DNA of 64,000 nt, from NCBI GenBank assembly GCA_036365145.1, contig JAEOAD010000052.1:12771501-12835500 (forward strand), read 5' to 3'. The notes under the pieces are model-generated. The model was not told the origin of the DNA, made no database searches, and saw only the letters and a program-made list of their open reading frames with translations. The first letter of the stretch is position 1. Each line of letters begins with the position of its first letter. The stretch comes from Orientallactaga sibirica (lineage: Eukaryota; Chordata; Mammalia; Rodentia; Dipodidae). A program made the position numbers and the translations under genes. Positions 21,905-32,827 of the stretch are shown here, in pieces.

Positions 21905-22510
21905 CAAAACAAACAAAGTCAGTGTGTCCTGGGATTAGAGGCAAGCTGCTCTGCTTCAGTGAAGTGGTGAGTGTCTGTACCCATAGCCACTGGCTTCCTT
22001 TTCAGCGTCCCTTTCAACTCTCACAATCCTGAAATGTCTTTGAATCACAGTCCACCTGGGATGGGAGGGACGATTCCATGGCCTGCCAGTTTCCTCTGTC
22101 AGTGACTGACAGAAGTTGGTGGGGACGACAAAAGGGTTAATGAAGAGCAAAGTCAATATATCACAGCAAGTTTGCTGCTATAAAGAAATACACGCTGCAC
22201 ATTACTCGCATTGTAAAAGAAGAAATGGGCACACACAAGTGCCTATATGCGCAAACACAATGCCTTGAGATCTTAAAATAACCCAGTGATTTTATTACAC
22301 TTTCTTTGATAGAGGGTTCAAGTTCTGCAAATGGCACAAGTTCATAGGCAGTGCACAGCAAATTAAGTGGCCTTATAAAAGTGTATTGGCACAGGGGTAC
22401 AGATGATTAATATTACATTCGAATCAGTGAAAAATGTATTGGCTTAAAATGCCATTGATTGCTATACACCATAGACCTAACCAAATAATTGATAATGTTC
22501 TAAATTGATC
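21905..22510. other. Non-repetitive AT-rich segment, candidate conserved DNA
   Basis: No repeat or gene was recognised. 22150-22510 is AT-rich and carries many TAAT/ATTA and TATCA-type short motifs (for example 'gatgattaatattacattcg'). The frames are under 67 codons. Confidence 0.4.
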
Positions 22511-22516
22511 ATCATG

Positions 22517-22859
22517 TGTTGGGGTCCTTCCTAGGGCCAGCCCAGGAGGGACGGCAGGGTCTCCACCGAGTAGGGGGTGAGAGGCGCGGAGTCATGACAC
22601 AGACTCCAGGAGTCGGGTGGAAGCAGGCAGAGGGCGAGCTGCCGCAAACACGTTTAAAGGGGTTGGTTGGTCAATCATTGTATGGGGTAGTCCCCTTCTT
22701 GTGACCAATGACAGCCTGTCTCCGGGCAGATCATCTCGCAGCAGGTTTCTCGCGAGCATGGGACTGTAGCTGTTATCACGCCGGGCCTGCGCAGAAGCCA
22801 CTTCCTGGTTTCTTCTGGCATGCGGTCTGGCACGAGCCCGCCCTGAATTGTGCCATACA
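22517..22859 (-). mobile_element. Solo LTR of an endogenous retrovirus (ERV2-like)
   Basis: The 343-bp block begins TGTTGGGG and ends CATACA, and is bounded by a perfect 6-bp direct repeat ATCATG (22511-22516 and 22860-22865). TG..CA ends, a 6-bp target duplication, CpG-rich content, a CCAAT-type box in either orientation and a TTTAAA box support an LTR. No flanking gag/pol/env sequence remains, so it is a solo LTR from recombination. Six-base duplications are typical of class II (ERVK/IAP-like) elements. Strand is a weak guess from the position of TTTAAA relative to the CT-rich presumed R region. Confidence 0.8.
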
Positions 22860-22865
22860 ATCATG

Positions 22866-24194
22866 ACGCTAAGAGAACAGCAACCTACATTTCCTGGAGG
22901 CACAAGCCACAGCTCTTGGGGACCGCAGCACCTCACCACAGATGTGATAAACTTGCTCTTGTCGGAAATTCCAGGGAGCGTAACTGACAGTGGCGCGGCA
23001 GGCCCAGTGACAAGGAGCCGACTTCCTCCGAATCGCAGAGGGCGGCTGCAGACCAGGCCTCTCGTGCTGGCATGACGGGGGACACGGCGGGCACAAGACA
23101 GCCTCCCTTTGCAGTGGACGCTGACTTACACTCCTCTTCCATCTCTAATTACCAACTGTTCTTACTTTAGCTCAGGCGTGAGCTGTCACTAAGTAGGCCG
23201 AAGTCCGGCTTCGAGATGAAACCCTAGTGTTCCCTGAGAGAGGGGGACCTCTTGCCTTTTCCAGGGCTTTGAAAATCAGAGCTGTGGAGATGACAGCGAG
23301 CTGGACTGGAAAATCGCTTTGCTTCCCTCCGATGAGCCTCCCTCATTATGTAGTGCTGTGGAGCCGGAAGCCGACCTCTCCAGACAGGCTCCCTCGGTGG
23401 GCCCCGAGCAGCTCTCTGCAGACCTGCCTTGATGTGGTGTGACTCGCAGGTGAGTACCTGGCGGCTGTGCTGGGGGTTCATTAGTCGCCAGGCCCCCAGG
23501 CAGGTCAGCGGGACAGCATCCGAGAAAGCGTTCTTAATGGGCAGGGCCTGCTTTACCCTTTTGCTTAAAGGCCGATTGAAAAGCAACTTGGCACTTTTGC
23601 CACTTCACACCACCCCTGACTCCACCACAGGAGGCTGCCTGCAGATCTCCTTAGTGTTCCCTAGTCGCTTTCCACTGTGCAGTGCACTGAGTAAGGGAGC
23701 AGGCGCAAGATCTGCAAGTAGCATCCATTCATTTGAAGCATCCCTCACTGGAGCTTTGCAAGGGAGGCCTGCTTGCATTAGGCATGGGGGGAAGAAGGAT
23801 GCTGAAACAGGGACATCAGCTCCCTCTCCCTAGAGTAGGAGTCAGTGACCAGCGTAACCGGGGACAGCAGGTGCCCCCGGGCACTGTTGATCTCTATCTG
23901 AGGAGACTCACCAGAAGGTAGCTCAGGAGGAGCCATGGGCTTCTGTGGCAGCTGAGAGCTGAGAGGCCCACGAGGGTTATGTGAGGCCGTCCCGCTGTCT
24001 GGAGCCTGTCTCTTCGTGGTTGGACAAAGATGTTGTCAATGGCTCTCATGGCCTGTCCTGGGGAAGGCTGTGTATTGGTACTAAGAAGAAGCAGCTGAAG
24101 GAAGGAGAATCATTTCTGCTCGCAGAGTGAGAGGTTCGGGTCCACGCTGGCAGGGCAGGCCATGGCAGCAGGAGCAGGAAGCAGAGATAACAAA
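22866..24194. other. GC-rich unique DNA, no gene assigned
   Basis: It has moderately high CpG between 22960 and 23240 and few repeats. Frames up to 134 codons exist on both strands but resemble no known protein. It could hold a regulatory element or a non-coding RNA exon; nothing in the sequence decides this. Confidence 0.4.
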
Positions 24195-24480
24195 TTAATG
24201 TAGGAAAATCAATCCCATCCTAATATGTAATGCAAAGTTGCAAGACATATTTGACAGGAATCCTATTTATAGTAGCAAAATAGATAAAATGATGAACTTT
24301 ATAGGAAACATGCAAGCTTTATATGAATACCTTATTGAATATTACATGAGAACGTTGTAAAAGATGCTTCCCGCGTTCTTGGATGGAAACACTCAGTGTT
24401 AATTTGTACATTCTAAGTGATCTCAACAGGTAATCTTTTGTTGAGCTAGTTGAGTCAGTTCTGGATTTTACATATGAAAA
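24195..24480 (+). mobile_element. Decayed L1 ORF2 fragment
   Basis: 'tcctatttatagtagcaaaa', 'ctttatatgaatacctta', 'cgttcttggatggaaacact' and 'cagtgttaatttgtacattc' match the L1 ORF2 stretch that normally reads 'ATAGCAxxAAA ... TTCTTGGATxGGAAxACTCA'. Stops in all frames show it is dead. Confidence 0.6.
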
Positions 24481-24756
24481 TGTAGTAAAATAAAGGAGTG
24501 AGGATAAGGGAAGCTGAGCAGAATGAGTAGCTGTGAGGAGGAAACGGCATTCTACCTGTTCGAAAGCTGCAGAATTGCACATGGTGTGGGCGGACAGATG
24601 GATCCTTGTGACAGAATGGGAGATCCAAACGCAGAAAAATTACTCTATGATAAATGTAGCATTTTTATAAGTAGAGAAAAAGGTCTTTTAATGAGATTAA
24701 ACAATATTGGGACAGTAAGTCCCATGTTTCAGTAAAATTAAAAAGTACAATTAAGG

Positions 24757-24995
24757 GGCTGGAGAGATGGCTTAGCGGTTAAGGCGCCTGCCTGCTAAGC
24801 CTAAGAACCTGGTTCCAATCTCCAGGTCCCATGTTTAGCCAGATGCAAAGTGATGCAAGGGCGCAATGCTGCACTTGCCCACAAGGGGGAGCATGCATCT
24901 GGAGTTCATTCTCAGCAGCTGAGAGGCTGCTGGCGCGCCCATTCTCTATCTGTCTCCCTCTCCCTCTCTCTCTGTCTCTCTCCAAAAATAAATAA

Positions 24996-25028
<33 letters not shown>
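24757..25028 (+). repeat. B2-type SINE, long form, perfect duplication
   Basis: 'ggctggagagatggcttagc', with an extra internal stretch 'gcaaagtgatgcaagggcgc' and 'gcacttgcccacaaggggga' that is absent from the short copies. GTACAATTAAGG at 24745-24756 and 25029-25040 is a perfect 12-bp target duplication. The tail is an (AAT)n run at 24996-25027. Confidence 0.95.
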
Positions 25029-25029
<1 letters not shown>

Positions 25030-25040
25030 TACAATTAAGG

Positions 25041-25158
25041 TCAAGTATGGTAGGGCATGGCTGTAATCTCAGCCATTCAGGAAGCTGAGACCAGAGGAAC
25101 TCAAATTCAAAGCCAGCCTGGACAACATAGCTAATGGAGCAAGATGTATGTCTCCAAA
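25041..25158 (+). repeat. Old B1-like SINE
   Basis: 'ggtagggcatggctgtaatc', 'gccattcaggaagctgagac', 'aaagccagcctggacaacat', then an A-rich end; the pattern is that of a diverged 7SL-derived monomer. Confidence 0.65.
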
Positions 25159-25264
25159 AAAAGTGAAATTAGATTATAGTCTCGTTCTTTCCCAAACATC
25201 CAAATACAGTAAAACTACTGAAAGATGAAAGTACTTAGAAGAAAATGCATGGTAACATTTAAGA

Positions 25265-25295
<31 letters not shown>

Positions 25296-25704
25296 AGCTT
25301 GAATATATCCCAGAAGTCCCAAAATAAATTACTATTAATTTGTGAGTTATAAAAGGTATTTTGTATGATAAAATGAAATAGCCCCAAAGAGAGAAGTGTT
25401 CTAATTTCCTTAATATATAAAGATATCCTTGTAGTAAATAATAATGAAGCAATAAATTAAAGGTAAACAGGGAGGTGCAGAAATAGAAGTTTCTGAGAAA
25501 GAAGGTATAACAGACTTTTCAAAACAGGAAACTATTTACTCTGCCCATAATAGGAGAAGTAGGACTTGAAAGCATAATGGATTATTAGAGCGTTTTCAGA
25601 GCGTGTGTATTCATGTGTGCACGTGTGTGTGTCTGGTGTGCGTGTATGTTTGCCACGTGTACGTGTGTGTGCATGTATGCCATCATGCGTGTGTGTAGCT
25701 CAGA
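25159..25704. other. AT-rich unique DNA with GT repeats
   Basis: No gene was recognised. (TG)n lies at 25269-25295 and an imperfect GT/AC-rich patch at 25604-25700. It may include weak L1 relics. Confidence 0.45.
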
Positions 25705-25955
25705 GGACGACCTCAGCGTGTCAGGCCTAGCCTTCCATCTTGTTTAGAGCCAGGGTTGCCCTTTCCATAGCTACTGTGGATGCAGACCCGCTGACCTGGG
25801 AGGGGCAGCACTTTCCCGACTCTGCTCTCATTGTCCTGGGCATGCTGGGAAAACATATGCACTACTGCATCCAGCTTTAAGTCGGTTCTGCAGATCTGAA
25901 CTCATGCCATCTGGCTTGTACAGTAGGCACGTTTAACCATGAAGCCATCTTTCCA
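25705..25955 (-). repeat. Degenerate B3-type SINE
   Basis: 'gttctgcagatctgaactca', 'gtacagtaggcacgtttaac' and 'catgaagccatctttccaga' fit the reverse tRNA head of B3; the body is strongly diverged. Confidence 0.5.
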
Positions 25956-26010
25956 GATGAGGATATTGTAGTTTCAACTGTTAGTTTTCAATGGTCAAAT
26001 TTGACAAGTG

Positions 26011-26152
26011 AGCTGGGCGTGGTGGTGCACACCTTTAATCCCAGCACTAGGGAGGCAGAGGTAGGAGGATCACCATGAGTTGAAGGCCACCCTGAGAATA
26101 CAGAGTGAATTCTAGGTCAGCCTGGACTAGAGTGAGACCCAACCTTGAAAAC

Positions 26153-26186
<34 letters not shown>

Positions 26187-26198
26187 CAAAACAAAAAT
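26011..26198 (+). repeat. B1 SINE with long A tail
   Basis: 'gctgggcgtggtggtgcaca' to 'ccttgaaaacc', then about 30 A. The flanks 'atttgacaagtga' and 'aattgataagtga' are a slightly diverged target duplication. Confidence 0.95.
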
Positions 26199-26420
26199 TG
26201 ATAAGTGATGGCAAAGAGGTGAGGAAATAATGCTGTTCTTAACCGTCTGCATTACTGTTATGTAAAGGCAATAATGATAGCAGATTTCATGACTGGTGTG
26301 GGTTGAATACAAGAGGATTAGCCATAGGATGGAAAACACTCAGGTTGTTTTGTAAGAACTGAGATCAAATGGTCACAAAGAAAGAAATGTGGCCATAACC
26401 ATAAAAGGTACAGAAGAAGA

Positions 26421-26578
26421 GCCAGGCATGGTGGCACACACCTTTAATCCCAGCACTGGGGAGGCAGAGGTAGGAGGATCACTGTGAGTTCAAGGCCATC
26501 CTGAGACTACATAGTGAATACCAGGTCAGCCTGGGCTAGAGTGAAACTCTACCTCGAAAAACAAAAACAAAAACAGAA
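26421..26578 (+). repeat. B1 SINE
   Basis: 'gccaggcatggtggcacaca' to 'ctacctcgaaaaacaaaaac'. The flanks 'ggtacagaagaag' and 'gttacagaagagg' form a near-perfect duplication. Confidence 0.95.
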
Positions 26579-26589
26579 AAGTTACAGAA

Positions 26590-27223
26590 GAGGCATATGA
26601 TGCTCCCCATTGTAGGTGTAAGATCTCCACCAGCAGATCTCAAACGTGTTAGAATCAAGAAGCCTTTACATTCTTCAGAACCTTCGAGATCCCAAGAAGA
26701 TTATCCCAGGGCACTCTAGAAACCCAATGATACATGAACACCCGTCATTAGCTGGTGCCATCAGAGAGTGTGCAGCCTCAGGACACCTCCACTGTGTCTG
26801 GACAGAGAACAGAAGTGGGGCCAGGGAATGATTTTGGGGGACGATGGTAAAGATAGTTTTGACCTTGTGGGCTCCTTGATAGGACCTTGAGGACCCCGGA
26901 GTCTGTGGGCCACACTTGTAGAACTACTCACCTATACCTGTGTGACTGTATACACGTGGAAAGTTCTGTGTGAATATCCCAGAATGGCTAAGAATTACTG
27001 CCTCTGGAGAAGTAAAGTTGGAGGGCCAGAAAACTGTGCTGGGAGAAAAATGTAATTTTTTTCGCTGCATAACCTTTCGTAACATTTCAATTCTGTCCGT
27101 GTATTAGTGATTAGATTCTTAAAAAATAAACTTAGGAATCTAAAAATGAATTGAAATGCAAACAGCGATTTATGACCTATAGGACTGATCTGAATCACGG
27201 ATGAAGATTGATGTACACGAATA
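26590..27223. other. Unique DNA, no gene seen
   Basis: No repeat or gene could be supported. The 61-codon frame at 26646 and the 91-codon frame at 27270 (minus) have no recognisable features. Confidence 0.45.
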
Positions 27224-27612
27224 TTTGTTATAGCATTATTTATAACATCAAAGACTTGGAAACAGCCCACGTGCCCAGAAATAGAGATTGGTTAAACAAA
27301 TTATGATACATCTATATGTTGTAATTCTAGCAGTCATTAAAAATCATAAATCCCCAGAATGTTCTGTGATATGGGAAAATGTTCACAATATAATGTTAAG
27401 TTTAAAAAATAGCACAGGCTATAACTTTGCATGAGCCAAATTATACTAATTTAAAACAATAGTAGAAGGATATATAGCAAAATTTTAGTTTTAGATGGTG
27501 AGTGTGTGGGTTATTTATATTTCCTTTTAAATATATTTATGAATTTTCCAAATTTCCTACAATTAATATCTATCAGTTTTATAATCAGAGAGTCAATTCT
27601 ATAAAAGACAAA
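27224..27612 (+). mobile_element. Ancient L1 (L1M-type) 3' end
   Basis: 'ttatagcattatttataaca', 'gattggttaaacaaattatg', 'gatacatctatatgttgtaa', 'ttcacaatataatgttaag' and the closing 'ttttccaaatttcctacaat' with 'cagttttataatcagag' give the L1M 3' UTR order. No coding frame remains. Confidence 0.75.
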
Positions 27613-27657
27613 AATTTAAGAATTCTTCCCAGGGTTCTATGCTGTTCCTTCCCAGTA

Positions 27658-28150
27658 GCTTTTTTATTTTTATTTATTTATTTATTATTTATTTATTTAT
27701 TTTCCCATAATTTATTTTTATTTGTATTATTCTGATTTTACATTCATAGTGTTGGCTCTCTTATCCTCCTCCCTGTCCTCCCTCTTCCAAAGGGACCCTC
27801 ATCAATGGGGAGTGTGGGTCATGCATTGTGGGGGTAGTCAAGAGTTCTGGGGGGGGTAGGCCAAGTCTCTGTGCATAATGCCCCAACTTGTGGCTCTAAC
27901 ATTTTTTCGGCCCCCTCTTCCACAAATTTCCCTGAGCCACACTGAGGTCATTTTAGTTCTACTTCAGTGATAAGGTTTTGGGTATTTTAATTTTTTTTTT
28001 TGAGAGCTCTAATGGGACAGTGGATCTTTCTACAGGGGTGTGCTATTTCTGGATATGACCTGTAGTGAGGAATCCCATCTTGGCAGATTTTAGGGTGCTT
28101 GTGGTACCTACTCTGGTGGACAGGACTATAGCAGCCTGATATGCAGAAGA
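27658..28150 (+). mobile_element. L1 3'-region, second variant
   Basis: After an ATTT run it reads 'ctgtgcataatgccccaact', 'gtggctctaaca', 'ggccccctcttccacaaatt' and 'ccctgagccacactgagg'. The same variant recurs at 53650. It shares only the CCCCCTCTTCC..CCCTGAGCC block with the main L1 module. Confidence 0.5.
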
Positions 28151-28155
28151 TAGGG

Positions 28156-28505
28156 TGTGATGGTTTGATTCAGGCGTCTCCCATAAACTTATGTATTCCG
28201 AATGCTTGATCCCCAGCGGATGGTAATTTTGGAGTTGGAACCTTGCTGGAAGTGTATTGTTGGGGGTGGATTTATGGGTGTTATAGCCAGCTTCCCTTTG
28301 CCAGGGTTTGGCACACTCTCCTGCTGCTGTTGTCCACCTAATGTTGGCCAGGAGGTGATGTCCACCCTCTGCTCATGCCATCATTTTTCCCTGCCATCAT
28401 GGAGCTTCCCTTCGAGTCTGTACACCAAAATAAACCCTTTCCTCTCACAAGCTGCTCTTGGCTGGGTGCTTTGTGCTGGCAACAAGAAGAAGCTAACTGT
28501 GACAC
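28156..28505 (+). mobile_element. ERVL-MaLR solo LTR (MT/ORR1-like)
   Basis: It starts TGTGATGGTTTGATTCAGG and contains 'gcttgatccccagcggatgg' and 'cctgccatcatggagcttcc'. It has an AATAAACCCTTTCC polyadenylation region, then 'gctgggtgctttgtgctggc', and ends near 'taactgtgaca'. These are the landmarks of rodent MaLR LTRs. No internal sequence is present. Confidence 0.8.
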
Positions 28506-28579
28506 AGAGGAACCCAGTAAACTGGAAGAGGTGGTATAATCAATTATTGTGAAACGAGTGCATCTAGACCTTAGCAATC

Positions 28580-28915
28580 TAATAGAACAATAAAGGATTA
28601 TTATCTCTCAGTTATGAGAGTCAAGAATTTGACTGTCAGGTGGTTCCGATTCAGGGTTTCTTCTGAGGCTATGACATTTGAAGGCTTGACCAGGGTTAGG
28701 AAGATCCACCACCCAGGTGACTTATTCACATGCCCGCTACGTTGGGGGCGTGGTGGATCCTGATCACATACACACCTTCCACAGGGCTTGTTGAGTCTCT
28801 TTCCAACCTAGCAGCTGGCTTCTCCCAGAGCAAATGATCCAAGAGATTCTTTTATGGCCAAACTCAGAAGTCACTCATTCGCATTTCTGCTTGTCATGAT
28901 CTTGGTGACACTGGT
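28580..28915 (+). repeat. Ancient LTR-type relic (MLT-like)
   Basis: 'tgaaggcttgaccagggtta', 'ggcttctcccagagcaaatg', 'atccaagagattcttttatg' and 'ccaaactcagaagtcactca' resemble a mammalian-wide ERVL/MaLR-associated repeat. The family name is uncertain. Confidence 0.4.
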
Positions 28916-28985
28916 TAGCCCTCGTTAATATAGGACAGCCAGGTACAGCATTCCCAAAAGGAAGTGGTGTGTGTGTGTGTGTGTG

Positions 28986-29225
28986 GCCGGGGGGATATCA
29001 CAGTGGTTCAAGGCATTTGCTTGCAAAGCCTGCCAACCGGAGTTTGATTCCCCACAGCCATGTAAATGCAGATGTAAAGTGGTGCATATGTGTGATGATC
29101 TCAGTGGCCCTGTGACAAAGGAAGGCAGAGCCTTGTGTCCACTACAGACCCCGGGCCAGGCCACAGAAGGCTGAAGCACAGACACTTGTTGCTTTTTGAC
29201 CTCTACACACATGCAAGTGCCCACG
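28986..29225 (+). repeat. Diverged B2/B3-type SINE
   Basis: It follows a (GT)n at 28967-28985. 'ggttcaaggcatttgcttgc', 'aaagcctgccaaccggagtt' and 'tgattccccacagcc' match the tRNA-derived head; the tail 'tgacctctacacacatgcaa' is B3-like. Confidence 0.6.
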
Positions 29226-29239
29226 CACACAATACACAG

Positions 29240-29382
29240 ATTTTTTTTTTTCGAGGTACGGTCTCACTCTAGTCCAGGCTGACCTGGATTCACCATGTTG
29301 TCTCAGGGTGACCTCGAACTCACGGCAATCCTCTGCCTCCCTAATGCTGGGGTTAAAGGCATGTACCACCATGCCCAGCTAC
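29240..29382 (-). repeat. B1 SINE
   Basis: Poly-T, 'cgaggtacggtctcactcta', to 'accaccatgcccagc'. Confidence 0.9.
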
Positions 29383-30205
29383 AGATTAATCTTTTTTAAT
29401 TTTTTTTTTTTTGGAGGCTGGGTAGCTGGTGGACATTTTCTTTTCAGAATAATGGGCAAGACTCTAAAGTTTTGCTAGTATCTTCAGCCCAGATACTAGG
29501 TTTGAGGTTCTATTTTGCAGCGTGAGGGTAAGAAAATCTACGTACTACAGTCAGCTCACACTTAGCAAGGACTGAAAGCCAAGGATGATGAGTTCCGTCA
29601 TGGCGGGATGAGGGAGGCCAGTCCTGCATGCCACAACAGGCACAGGGCTTATAGCACCGAATCTATGCAGGGCATACATTGAGATTCAGTGTTGGGGGGA
29701 CCAACCTGAAGCAAAGGGCTGGTCCCAGCTTGTCTGAGTTTGATTCACTAGATGCAAAGTCCACTCCTAGTTTGATCAGAAAGTGAGGTGTTCATGTATA
29801 AGATCACAGAGCCAGGGGAGTATTCACAGAGCAGGAAACACCTTGGTACTCTGCCATTAACATGACTCAAAGGTCAGCTTTACACTCTGTGCTTCCACAC
29901 TCACAGATGGGAGAACAAAGCCCTAAGTGGCTCAAGCTCACCTGGAGGCAGCTGCCCTGGAGTCTCTTCTCTAAGCTGCACAGCCACAGCCCGGGACCCC
30001 ACAGTCATGATGAGTGACCACGGCCTCCCCAGCCCCACCAGCTAGGATCCCAGTCAGAAGAAAAGGAAAAGGAAGGAAAGATAAGCTAAGCAAGGATTAG
30101 CTTCCAGGAAGCCAGTCAGTGGACAGTAGGCCTCAGAGGAAGTGCATTGCCTGGGCAATGGGGTAGGAGCCGGTAAGAATAGAACAGGTATTGCCCTTTA
30201 AGAAA
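29383..30205. other. Unique intergenic DNA
   Basis: No repeat or gene was recognised. No frame of more than 60 codons is open in most of it. Confidence 0.5.
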
Positions 30206-30207
30206 TT

Positions 30208-30768
30208 TAGGAGCAGGCTGGCCAGGTAGCTCTCAGCTGGCAAAATGTTTGTCCAATCCCCAGCACCCATGTAAATTCTGGTGGTGGTGTTGCCTACTTG
30301 GAATCCCAGTGCTGGGGAGGCAGGGACAGGAGGTCTCCTAGGGCTTGCTCGCCAACCAGTCAGCTCAATTGGTGAGATTCAGGCCAATGAGAGACCCTGT
30401 CTCCAAAAGATATGGACAGGGGCTGGAGAGGTTGCTTAGTAGTTAAAGCACTTGCCTGCAAAGCCTAAGGACCTAGGTTCAATTCCCCAGGACCCATGTA
30501 AGCCAGATGCACAAGGTGACGCATGCATCTGGAATTCACTTGCAGCAGCTGGAGGCCCTGATACACCCATTCTCTATCTGCTCTTTCTCTCCCTCCCTCC
30601 CTCTCAAATAAAATAAGTTAAAAAATTTTTTAAAGAGATAGACAGCCATATCTGAGGATGACACTTGAAGTTAATCTCTGGCCTCACATGTGCACACACA
30701 CACATGCACACATAGTTGCACATACACACATACTATGCACACATACACATGCAAAGCAAAAAAAAAAA
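30208..30768 (+). repeat. B3-type SINE interrupted by a B2
   Basis: The body is 'ggctggccaggtagctctca' to 'gagagaccctgtctccaaaa' (ends about 30410). The CA-rich B3 tail ('taatctctggcctcacatgt', then CACACA) resumes at about 30640 after a B2 insertion. Confidence 0.75.
30421..30625 (+). repeat. B2-type SINE inside B3
   Basis: 'ggctggagaggttgcttagt' to 'ctccctccctctcaaataaa'. The flanking 'gatatggacag' and 'gatagacag' may be the remains of a target duplication. Confidence 0.85.
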
Positions 30769-31605
30769 AACTTAAGAGCAATGTGCAGCATATTCACAGA
30801 CGACCAAGTGGGGTTCATTCAACTTATTAGAAGACAGGATTCAGAGGGAGAAGGGAGTAAATGGGAGAGTGACTTTGATGCCAGGTGCTCGATCTCAATT
30901 CTTCCAAGGTAAAACCAAGCCTTGTCTAAACCAGAATTGGACTTGATCAAAAGTGGTCAGTGCTCACTGAATGCGAGGAAGGCCGGCATGCACAGATGTG
31001 GGACAATGAATCAGGTCAGACTGGCCGCTGGGAACTTTATTTGATTCTTAAGACAACTAGAGCAGGTCAATTAGATTTAGTCCGTTGCTCAGAGATTGAC
31101 TTGCTTCCGGTCGATTGGATCCATCACATAGACATGAGCAAGCTCAAAGGCTCTAAAGCCATCTCCTTGATGTCACTAAAAGTTGCGGGCCAGGCCACTC
31201 ACCTGTTTTGGCCGAGAATCAGAGAGAACTAACTAGACTGGATGCTGCACATTGGCTGGGAGCCTTTTGAAAGGTATGATCAAATTACCCCAAAGATTCT
31301 TTCATCTTTCTCAACCAAAAAGAATATTTTTTAAAAGAGGCAAGAACACATTAGGACAGAAGCAGGTGATAAGACCAGCACCTGCTAGTTACAGTAATAG
31401 CTCCTGCCCCTCCCCCTCCCGACTCTCCACCTAATGTGCCGAGTTTCTGTAAACACAGGTGACTGTAGCATGCACGGTGTGAACACTGGTGACTTTTATC
31501 TCTCGTCTCCCTGCCTTTTGTAGACGTGAGGTTGTTTATAGTTTCCTCGAGAGACTACTGTCTGTCTGGTGCTTGGGAAAGGCTTCCTCTGTGCCTGGGC
31601 CATTC
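30769..31605. other. Unique intergenic DNA
   Basis: No gene or repeat was recognised. 31240-31480 is non-repetitive and may be conserved, but this is only an impression. Confidence 0.45.
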
Positions 31606-31607
31606 CT

Positions 31608-31803
31608 CTTTTTAAAAAGTATTTACTCACTTATGAGAGAGAGAAAGAGAGAGAGAGAGAGAGGGAGAGAGAGAATGGACTGTAAATGAACTCCAGAGAT
31701 ACCACTTTGTGTATCTGACTTTACATGAGTTCTGGGGAGTCAAACCCAGGCCATCAGGCTTTGCAAGCAAGCGCTTTTGACTGTGGAGCCATGTCTCCGG
31801 CTC
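31608..31803 (-). repeat. B2-type SINE
   Basis: 'ttaaaaagtatttactcact', (GA)n, 'aaatgaactccagagatacc', ending 'ggagccatgtctccggctc'. Part of the body is deleted. Confidence 0.8.
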
Positions 31804-32186
31804 CGGGGCATCTCTTATGTAGTGTTTTGGGGTAGAGAACAGCAGCTAAGTGCTCTCAAGGCCTCCACAGCAATGTAGACAAGACTGGACGTGTGCTCTT
31901 GGCGAAGCTGCCCTGTGCAATGGTGTTAGGCTCTGAAGCCTAACTGTGGCTCCCCAGGGAGTTCATTAAAGACATTTCTCTGTGAGAGACTCTGTCTTCT
32001 GGCCCTGATCTGTCGTAAGTTATCCTCCAATACAGCTTTCAGGTCTTGCTTGTTTTGAGGAGTCTGTATATTTGATCCCTAGTTCTGACTCTCCACCTTG
32101 GGTGGCGTTCTCATAGGGTAGGACCATGTGTATTTGAGTATTTGAACTAGAGCCCCCAATGAATGTGACATATACTGTTACTAGCC
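31804..32186. other. Unique intergenic DNA
   Basis: Nothing was recognised. Confidence 0.5.
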
Positions 32187-32188
32187 TG

Positions 32189-32396
32189 TGCTGTTTTTAA
32201 AAAATTATTTATTTACTTATTTATGCGTGAGAGAGAGAGAGAGAGAACATGGGCAGCCAGGGCCTCCCACCACTGCAAAAGGATTCCAGACACCTGCACC
32301 ACTTTGTGCATTTTGGCTTTACGTGAGTACTGGTGGTGAACCTTGTCAGGTTTTGCACACAAGTGTCTTTAACACTAAGCCATCTTCCCAGCCCCG
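32189..32396 (-). repeat. B2-type SINE
   Basis: 'aaaaaattatttatttactt', (GA)n, 'acatgggcagccagggcctc', ending 'aagccatcttcccagcccc'. Confidence 0.85.
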
Positions 32397-32663
32397 TGGG
32401 CAGTGCTATGTACTTGTGTGTACAAGAACATCCCACTGCTCAAGAGAGGGTGCCCTGGATCTCTTAGTGGCTATGACCATCAGAGCCCCCTTTTTCACCA
32501 GAAATGGACACAGACTGTTAGATACATGTATTTAATTACTTTTTTAGCTATTAAAGTTTTGGGGGTTTTTTTTTGGGGGGGTGGGCAGGGTGGTAAATTC
32601 TATTACTATTTAATATCTAAAATGCTTTAAACCACACTGCCACTCCAATACTCTTCTTTTCTC

Positions 32664-32823
32664 GTGTTTTTGGTTTTACAAGGCAGGGACTTCCTCAAAC
32701 CCAGGCTCACCCGGGATTCACTATGTAGTCTCAGGGTGGTCTTGAACCCATGGCGATCCTCTTACCTCTGTCCACCCCTCCAACAAGTTCTGGGATTAAA
32801 GGCGTGTGCCACCATGCCTGTCT
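32664..32823 (-). repeat. B1 SINE
   Basis: 'ttggttttacaaggcaggga' to 'tgccaccatgcctgtct'; several substitutions suggest an older copy. Confidence 0.85.
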
Positions 32824-32827
32824 CAGT

